From positions 27,284,064-27,348,063 of the forward strand of contig OZ026840.1 of assembly GCA_964023205.1 (NCBI GenBank): a stretch of DNA of 64,000 nucleotides, in the 5' to 3' direction. The notes below the pieces were generated by a model. The model did no database searches, was not told the DNA's origin, and worked only from the letters and a program-made list of their open reading frames with translations. Positions 56,401 through 64,000 of the stretch are shown one piece after another (the first letter of the stretch is position 1; each line of letters starts with the position of its first letter). The DNA comes from Lutraria lutraria (lineage: Eukaryota > Mollusca > Bivalvia > Venerida > Mactridae). The position numbers and the translations under genes are program-made.

Positions 56401-57460
56401 ATATTCAATGATATCCCCTGTTTTTAGCAAACTCTCTTTAACAATAGCATGATCATTTTCCTCTACACATTTTAACTATTAGTATAAACTCTCTATAGTA
56501 ATAACCTCTCAACAACAACATAATTTTGCTACTCCCAATAGGTGTTGCTTTGGAGAGGTTGCACCGTATACACTGAATTAAGGGGGACCAGAAGCCATGA
56601 ATGTATACATGTATACACCAGTCTACCATATTTTTATCTTAAACGTTGAATGTTTATTTGTTTGGTCAATCGAAATGATGCAAAGAAGTACATTACCACA
56701 TAATTATTATACTCCCGTTTCCAATGTAAAGTATATGGATAGTATTAGTTTTTAATATATATGTTCTACAGCAAAATGGGACTTTAAAACAATCTGTAAC
56801 ACTGTATTAGGACTGTAACACTACATTCGTAGGACATGTTGATAGACAATTGTATTGGTACAAATATTCTACATATGGGGAGATTGTGACTCATGCAAGC
56901 ACACAAGCTGGTAACACAGATTCTTAAGTCAAAGTTGCACTTACATGTAAAGAGTAAAACTAGATCTAACACACCTTGTACACCACACATTCTGTGTCCT
57001 GTATCTTAGCAATTTATTGGCGTGTTTTTAATGATATTAGACAAAAATGAACATCATGATGACGTGGTTTTTTTTTGTGAAAGCAGATGCATACATAACA
57101 AACTTTAAGGTTAATGATCAAGAAACGGCAAAGTATGTGAATTAACACTTACTATATAGTATAAATGGTAGATATACTATGTTTTGCATTGTAATAGTTT
57201 CTACAGCCCATTATAAATCATGTTTAAAAAAATTTGGCCATACACTAAATATGGAAAATTTACCAAATGTTGCTGGAAAATTGTAATTGTAAAACTTAAT
57301 ATATTATACTGAAAAAATGAATTAATTAGTTAACAACTTCTGGTTACCCGCAACATGAATTAAATTATCACATAGCACGACACATAACAAATAGATTCTA
57401 ACTTAACTCAGTGATCATCTGCATATTAAGACAACATTTAGATGGTGCTGTTGTACCGTA
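56401..57460. other. No gene seen; possible MITE remnant
   Basis: AACCTCTCAACAACAACATA..TTTGGAGAGGTTGCACC at 56500-56565 resembles a decayed copy of the MITE at 14691. The rest is AT-rich. Confidence 0.4.
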
Positions 57461-57600
57461 CATTCATACAGTACTGAGACATTGAGGTGACTAGCGAAGA
57501 AAATCGCCGCTACATGTTGCTGATTACGAACGCGGGGGGAGTGGGACGCCATTTTCGGACAAATCACCCGAATCGTACTGTACTCTGCACTACAATGTCA
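57461..57600 (-). repeat. Dispersed repeat with G tract (mate at 3242)
   Basis: Inverted match to 3242-3335: CATTTTCGGACAAATCACCC then GAATCGTACTGTACTC, with GCGGGGGGAG in place of the C tract. Confidence 0.65.
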
Positions 57601-58660
57601 ATATAATTACAAAAGTATTCCTCACTGTTCACTTTAAACATTCTGATGTTTTGTATGTGTTAAGGTGTCCAGTCAAGGAAGGTATTGTGTGCACCCATTA
57701 CTTTAGGAAATTGCGACTATTTTGGAAGAACACACTATAATTGATCATAATTCATGGGAATGCAGAATTGTAGCTGTCTGGAAATATGTTTTAAATATGC
57801 AAGTTTGATGTTCGGTTTGAATGATTACATTAAAGGTAACAAGCAATATGCTAGACTAAGTATATTATTTTTCAATAAGTTCATTGAAAAATATTTCATA
57901 TCTAATTAAACCTTCTCATTCCACACCATGTTTGAAGAGGGATATGTAGAATTTGATTCTATTTGATATAAATGTATTAATGCTGTAAAGTACATGTATA
58001 GTATTAATTCTAGATTTAATCATTTTTACTCTTATTTTAGTCACGACAGGTCAAAATGTCAAAATCGTTCAGAATCTCCAAGTTCTGATTTGACCAGGTT
58101 GTTCCACGAAGAAACCTTCTCTAGCTGATAATAACACCAGTTATACATGCCAACATTTAAAGCTAGACAATAATAATTGCACCATTTCCATGTGCGCATG
58201 CGCTTTGTTCCAGAACATTTGTTTAAAAATCGTTTAATTACGATTGTTTCCTAAAATTTGAAAACCTATAGCCACGATTAGGTGTATATACAGTGATTGT
58301 GTCATTTTTGTACAGTATGTCAATGTTTCATTAATATCACGTACAATCCTACATGAGGTAAGACAATATCCTGGTTTAGACCCCGGGGTACGAAAACTCC
58401 CATTTCGTGTGATCGAGATCTTACCAAAAAGTCTGTTATAAATGTTTGATCTAGAAGCGTGATTTACTATATTTCTACATTCACCATATCAGAACGGAAA
58501 GAATAAATAGCGTTTCTTGCGTTCCCTTGTCGCATCCATTGTTTATAAAAATTATTTATAAGTATTTATAACCAGGTTGCGTATGATGTCACAAAACTCA
58601 TTACACAGTATTAACAACATTATAAGATGACAACAGCGATAAAATTAGAAACATTTTATA
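57601..58660. other. No gene seen
   Basis: AT-rich sequence; no ORF, exon or shared repeat that I can support. Confidence 0.4.
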
Positions 58661-58661
58661 G

Positions 58662-58880
58662 ATTCGTGGCTCGAAGTGCATTGTTCACTGACGGAGGGTC
58701 GTGAATTCGAGCCCTGCTACCGACCATATCTCTTTATGTGAGAAAGCAGGTGGTTTCATAAGGAGGATGGAAGTCTAGTACTGCTTCTTCCCAGGAACGA
58801 TGGTTAGGTGAACTGCCCGTCTCATATGACTCTGACTGTTGAAAAGGGGCGTTAAACTCGATATAAACAAACATAACAAT
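58662..58880 (+). mobile_element. tRNA-derived SINE, decayed head
   Basis: GGGTCGTGAATTCGAGCCCT holds the B-box region. The body TGGTTAGGTGAACTGCC.. and ACTGTTGAAAAGGGGCGTTA match the SINE at 41905-42158 in the opposite orientation. The tail is ATATAAACAAACA. The A box is degraded. Confidence 0.75.
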
Positions 58881-58884
58881 TGTT

Positions 58885-59045
58885 ATTGCCTTTATAGTAT
58901 TGTATCATCATTACATCCCAAATACCAACATCATTGTGTTCTTTTGACCATGTCTTATAACATCATAGTTTGTATATATATTTGTTATAAAACATGTATG
59001 TTTTAATGCAGTAAATATTTGAAGTTGAAATACCATGTCATACCA
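58885..59045. other. No gene seen
   Basis: AT-rich spacer. Confidence 0.4.
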
Positions 59046-60380
59046 AATGAATGCACTTATGGCGCGAACTATTTTCTATTTAAGATGCCAAATTGTTGTT
59101 CGGGACATGGAAATAACCTAAACACAATGTAAAAACTTTTTTTGTAATATTCTTTATTCAAAAGGCAATATATATTTTGACATACCACAATATATAATTT
59201 ATGTTAAATAGTTACATAAACTTTCTTCAGTTATTATAAGTGTATTCTACCAGAATTTTATATATTTTCTTCCCTTAACAACAGATAAAGTATTTACATG
59301 GTACGTAGGCCTATGTCAGAATAGTTTCCAGTCTTGAATATATTATTTTGTTCATTGTTGACTATTAAGAAGTATTATCAAAGTTATTAAATCCTGCAAT
59401 ATATGCAAAAATATGAAGTAATATCAGTTGTTGTAGGTTGGATTGAGTGGGGCAATTAACATCTAGCATAACAACAATTAACTTTACAAAGTTTACAAAA
59501 TAAGGTAATGGGCGTAGTCATGTATATTTTTTCTGTTTTAGGAAAACACTAAGATCTTAGGTAGTGCATAAGGGTTTGAAAGCTAGCGAAACAAAACAAA
59601 TATATAAACAAACAACAATAATTGACAAGGTTATGAGTCAGGTCGGTGTGTAGCCAAGAAGACAGAAAAGGAGTGCCAGATTTTAAGGACAATATCAGGT
59701 CTATTAGCTTTATGAAAGGCATAATAGTTTTCACTTAAGATAACACAATAAAAACTTAATTGTATAGGTATAAAGACGCAGAAAAAAATGCTATACTATA
59801 TTAATGTTTTCCTTGTAAAGCGAAAAAAATCGTCTGAACCATGTTCGCCTTAATGATTATCATCTGTAAATCTGTGAAGGGCGACAGCCCAGTCAAGCAC
59901 TTTTGCCAATTATTCGATTTGCTTCCCTTGATTTGGACATCGTTTTATATGGTTCATGTTCGGAATGTGTGGATGATTGGATTAGGTATTAAATGCATAA
60001 CAAAAGAAAGAATGTGCGATAAATACAGTCATAAAAGATGTTTGCTTTAGTAAATATAAGGGATTTGTGAAGCACGTTTTTATCTAGAGTTTACGAAATG
60101 TGTTGATATTTATACAATGTCGTCTCTGTTAAATATATTGGTGTGTTGTGTTCAAACTGATTTCTATGATGTCAAACATGCCATGTTTTCATAAATCGTA
60201 ATAATGTGTGTAACTCAAAAAGGGAAGACAGTGAACACGCTAAATACATGTAGGTATGTGCGATATTTTGTCAACGCACAAAATTGTGTAAAAAGAATCG
60301 TATCACACTGAAAATAACAATTTGGTCAGTTACTGGGGCTCAGTTTTTTTATTTATGCCATTTCAATATCAAAACGTAGA
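59046..60380 (-). repeat. Unknown dispersed repeat B, copy 3, split by a retro-insertion
   Basis: 59742-60380 and 59046-59138 are both inverted matches to copy 2 (55605-56400), in the correct order, with about 600 bases of foreign sequence between them. On the minus strand the conserved end ACAGATGATAATCATTA is followed by the extension seen in copy 2. Confidence 0.8.
59139..59741 (-). mobile_element. Polyadenylated retro-insertion (retrocopy or LINE/SINE end)
   Basis: On the minus strand the insert ends with AATAAA (59158-59153) about 10 bases before an A run (59143-59137). It is flanked by the direct repeats AACACAATGTAAAAACTT (59121-59138) and AACACAATAAAAACTT (59742-59757), a 16-18-bp target duplication with a 2-base indel. 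Both features are hallmarks of target-primed reverse transcription. The insert has no recognisable coding domain; a 61-codon ORF (59734-59549) is not known to me. It may be a processed 3' UTR or the tail of an unidentified LINE. Confidence 0.75.
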
Positions 60381-61000
60381 GAAATCAAATCAGTTGTTAC
60401 CAATTTTCCCAAAATATTTTGAAGAGCCATATATATATAAACTTACCGTGGCCATATTCACCTTAATCTTCATATTACGAGATTGAGAAATATATAGAGT
60501 TTTGTTGAAAATAGCATGACTTTTAAAGGGGTAACCTATTTTGGTACTAAACCAAAAGCGATAGTTTAGATATTATGTCGATGATGCAGTCGGTGATATA
60601 TATGATGTTGGTGATATATGTAAATGGAATTATATTCTGTATGTGATATATAGCTGATAGTTATATTTATTAACATTAAATCGTACCGTGTTACCTTCTC
60701 CGGAATAAACCAATTTTACTAACCCACAAGTTCACAACATTTGTTGACATTTAGACTCTGAAATACTATCAAATATGTGAACAAATGTCATCTTGAGAAA
60801 AACATACTTTGGCCTTTATTGATAGATGGACTTTATTCGGATGTAATTCAGGTCTAAATGATAAATAACTTTCTTAAAAAATGACATGCATGTATTCAAA
60901 GATGACATTTTTTACTCAACTGACTGAAAGTGAAATTTCATCAAATTCCACAGTAATTCTTTTCACGTCGAACCGTCAGTCAGTATCATTAAGCAATTTT
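60381..61000. other. No gene seen
   Basis: AT-rich; flank of the minisatellite. Confidence 0.4.
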
Positions 61001-62038
61001 GTCTACACCAGTACAGTCAACATCAGATAATATCGTATACAGTCAACATCAGATAACATCGTATACAGACAACATCAGATAACATCGTATACAGTCAACC
61101 CGAGATAACAACAACTACAGTCTACACCAGGTAACATCAGGTACAGTCAACATCAGATAACACCAACTACAGTCTACATTAGATTATATCGTCTACAGTC
61201 AACACCAGATAACATCGTATACAGTCAACATCAGATAACAGCAACTACAGTCAACATCAGATAACAGCAACTACAGTCAACATCATATAACATCACATAC
61301 AGTCAACATCAGATAACAAGACATACACTCAACATCAGATTGACAACACATACACTCAACATCAGATAACAACACATACACTCAACATCAGATACCAACA
61401 CATACGGTCAACATCAGTTCACAACACATACAATCAACATCCGATAACAGCACACACAGTCAACATCAGATAACACCGTATACAGTCAACATCAGATAAC
61501 ATCGTATACAGTCAACATCAGATAACAACACATACAATCAACATCTGCTAACAACACATACAATCAACATCAGATAACATCACATACAATCAACATCTGA
61601 TAACATCACACGCAGTCAACATCAGATAACATCGTATACAGTCAACATCAGAACACATCGTATACAGTCAACATCAGATAACATCGTATACAGTCAACAC
61701 CAGATAACATCGTATACAGTCAAAATCAGATAACATCGTATACAGACATCATCAGATTACATCGTATACAGTCAACACGAGATAACAACAACTACAGTCT
61801 ACACCAGATAACACCAACTACAGTCAACATCAGATAACATCACATACAGTCAACATCAGTTAACAACACATACAATCAACATCAGATAACATCAGCTACA
61901 GTCAACATCAGATAACATCGTATACAGTCAACATCAGATAACATCGTATACAGTCAAAATCAGATAACATCGTATACAGACATCATCAGATTACATCGTA
62001 TACAGTCAACACGAGATAACAACAACTACAGTCTACAC
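61001..62038 (-). repeat. 26-bp minisatellite, locus 3 (inverted)
   Basis: On the + strand the unit is CAGTCAACATCAGATAACAT plus CGTATA; its reverse complement is the unit of loci 1 and 2. A nine-unit (234-bp) block containing ACATCATCAGATTACATCG is duplicated (61746 and 61980). The array ends abruptly at 62038 within LINE coding sequence. Confidence 0.95.
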
Positions 62039-63590
62039 TGTGGTAGGGCAGAAATAATTTAATGTGAGATTCTATCTTGTCAAGTAAAATATTTTGAAAC
62101 AATTTTAGGATACAAGACGACAGCGATATAGCTGTATAATTATTCGGTTCGTATTTACGTTTTTTCTGACCCTTGTGAACGGTCACAAGATTGGCTTTGT
62201 TTATTTCAGAAAGCACGTAGCCATAATTTAACATACAAATATATAAGGTACAGAGTACACGATACCGATACTAAATCGTTACCAAATATCATATGTTCAT
62301 AATATAGTATTACGTTGACCGCTCCGCAGCTTTTACCTCGCTTACATTTTAAAGTAGAGCGTAAAATCTCGTCTATTGTCACTATTTCATGAGATCTACC
62401 TTTTGTCTCCAATTGTTATCAAACGAATCATTTGTTTGTTGAGAAGCTGCTCAGAGCAGAGTTTCCTCTGGTTAGTAATTGGATGCTGTATCTCTATATG
62501 TAACATTATTAAATCCCTGTTTATTATTATATGAATTGCTTCATCTTCTATTGAATGTAGACCAAAATCTGTTGATATCTATGTCGACCGAGTTGTCAAT
62601 ATCGTCATCGTGTTATTTTCAAGTAGTTTGTAACATGGCGTCTATGGCAACTTCTAAATTGGCGCTTTGCAAGCTTGTAGTCGGCATACACAGAATGATT
62701 GTAGTCATGTGGTCGGTAACAAGTAACCCAAACACGACGTAGGTGTTTGAGCTCATTGTTTAGTTGTGTGAGTTCATTACACCAGTAAGGCTTGAGAAAA
62801 TGTTTATATGTGCGCTTACAAATAGCTTTTGATGAACCGTTTGTAATATATCGTACAATGTTTTATAGTATATATCAATGTTGGCTGTATTGTTAAGTAA
62901 AAGGTTGATCATGGTCTTCAGTTCATTATCATTATCAATCACATATTGAAACACTCGGTCTTCTCTGTCGCTCACTTTATTCAAATTAATTGAGGTCTGG
63001 TCTATCACAATTTCCTTATTGGTAAGGTCAGTGTACATGTTTAGGCAGCATCTAATAGGTCAATGCCTTGAGACATTCGATGCATGATCATCAATAATTT
63101 CTACTGAGGTGAGATTTGCTTTTTTTTCTTGGTAGTAGGATTACTAGTAGGATGTAGAATTAAATTTAGAGTTGAAAACTCCCATAAAAATCATGTTCAC
63201 AATATTGACACCATAGATTGTACAATGTATCAATATAATCTTTTAATTGATTTTTTGGCATAATGATACTTTATATCTATTATGCGATCATCACCAATAG
63301 ATACTGGAGTGATATAATAGACATGTTTAATATGCCATATAATGGCTACACCACCTTTTCTTACGCGTCTATTACTTGGAAAAGTCAATGATCTGTCAGA
63401 GACACTGTATGCTTTACAATTACTATGAATTGAGTTGAGATTGTACATATCATGATCGAATATTCCAACAAAGTCAATATTACATTTGGTTATTGTGTCA
63501 CATAAATAACCATAACTTATCATAAAATATGTTACATTGCAGGTTGATAAGTTACAGCCTATAGACATAATCACAAATAATCTCAAGTTT
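62039..63590 (-). pseudogene. LINE relic: endonuclease, linker and start of RT, cut by minisatellite
   Basis: On the minus strand, IDFVGIFDHDMYNLNSIHSN and SLTFPSNRRVRKGGVAIIWH (63490-63340) are the end part of an APE-type endonuclease of non-LTR retrotransposons. EDRVFQYVIDNDNELKTMIN lies at 62975-62916. Another frame reads KPYWCNELTQLNNELKHLRR from about 62797, then YADYKLAKRQFRSCHRRHVT (linker). TIDEILRSTLKCKRGKSCGA (about 62383-62324) follows. NNYTAISLSSCILKLFQNIL, the first RT block (PxNYRxISLxSxxxKxxExIL), lies near 62144-62085. The coding sequence then meets the 26-bp array at 62038, so palm motifs such as YADD are absent. Multiple frameshifts; no function possible. Confidence 0.85.
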
Positions 63591-64000
63591 TTAGGTCATT
63601 TTGACAGTTGATTTATTAATTTGGTTCATACTTATTCAGTGTTTCAAACCTGTTCCGAATTAAACGATGTTCATCATCAGCTGCATTGTTTGCATTATAG
63701 ACCGTCTCATTCTGGGTCTTCATCTTCAATCTTCATCTTCGAGGTCTTCAACCTCGCTACGGGTTGATATTTTCACTGGTATTCCATTTGAGCCAGTTAA
63801 ATGCAAATTAATAATTATTATCTTTTGATTTCAGCCCGACGGGTAGAACGAATTGGTATTTTGGTGTTGATTATTTGATATGTCCGTTTGTCTTCCATAT
63901 TTATTCATGTTAGAGATATGGGAAATAAGATCACATTATACTCCAATGACAGTCGTTTCTATGGATGACTCGTAATAAGCATTCTGAGTAAAACACTTAT
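63591..64000 (-). other. Probable 5' part of the LINE, no clear ORF
   Basis: The minus strand holds TTCGGAACAGGTTTGAAACA and GAAGATGAAGA words upstream of the endonuclease, possibly the end of ORF1. No frame is long enough to support a call. Confidence 0.3.

Noticed and set aside
61001..62038. Regularly spaced repeats as a CRISPR array
   Set aside because: The 26-bp units are contiguous with no unique spacers, and the context is a eukaryotic transposon relic.

Overview
The window looks like eukaryotic, AT-rich, gene-poor animal DNA, most likely from a bivalve mollusc. I infer this from short dispersed motifs that I recall as common in bivalve genomes (terminal hairpins of the AGCTCACC..GGTGAGCT type, the AAGGGAGATAACTC motif, tRNA-derived SINEs ending in a CGTTAAAC plus AACAAACA tail) and from the mix of LINE, Tc1/mariner, hAT, Penelope-like and minisatellite sequence. 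No database search was possible, so the taxon is an inference. No complete protein-coding gene, rRNA or CRISPR array is visible. One convincing coding exon (8830-8940, minus strand) and a few weak exon candidates are listed.

Layout. 1-9 kb: LINE reverse transcriptase relics (965-1345, 4973-5930), a 758-bp foldback element (1554-2311), a 112-bp hairpin, two elements with terminal inverted repeats (4076-4559; 7770-8671, a non-autonomous hAT with a perfect 8-bp target duplication), a 160-175-bp tandem repeat and the coding exon. 9.6-15.4 kb: dispersed repeats, a 34-bp minisatellite (10845-12550) with a 410-bp higher-order duplication, a tRNA-like sequence, a TA-flanked MITE and a SINE. 15.4-26.3 kb: a decayed complex-repeat domain of shared motifs containing a LINE 3' end and a nearly perfect 1,550-bp tandem duplication. 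28-36.5 kb: a hammerhead ribozyme core, a 26-bp minisatellite running into a Tc1 transposase relic, two more Tc1 relics, and a 2.8-kb segment carrying a 217-bp tandem array that sits between two pieces of a Tc1 transposase. 36.5-45 kb: dispersed repeats, a 17-bp minisatellite, a mariner relic with one in-frame stop, a tRNA-derived SINE and a 110-bp-armed inverted repeat. 45-53 kb: a second 26-bp minisatellite holding a SINE that itself holds a hAT-like insertion, and a 3.1-kb array of a 48-bp unit. 53-64 kb: two minus-strand LINE relics, the third 26-bp minisatellite locus, two more copies of an unknown roughly 600-bp repeat, and a polyadenylated retro-insertion.

The most unusual signal is a set of tiny palindromic insertions of 32-40 bp (13893, 15819, 16861, 34129). 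Each is flanked by a perfect or one-mismatch 7-bp direct repeat. One has its empty site preserved in the adjacent tandem copy. Other points of interest are the hammerhead core, the recurrent junctions between 26-bp minisatellites and truncated transposon coding sequence, and the three-level nested insertion at 45.4-46.06 kb.
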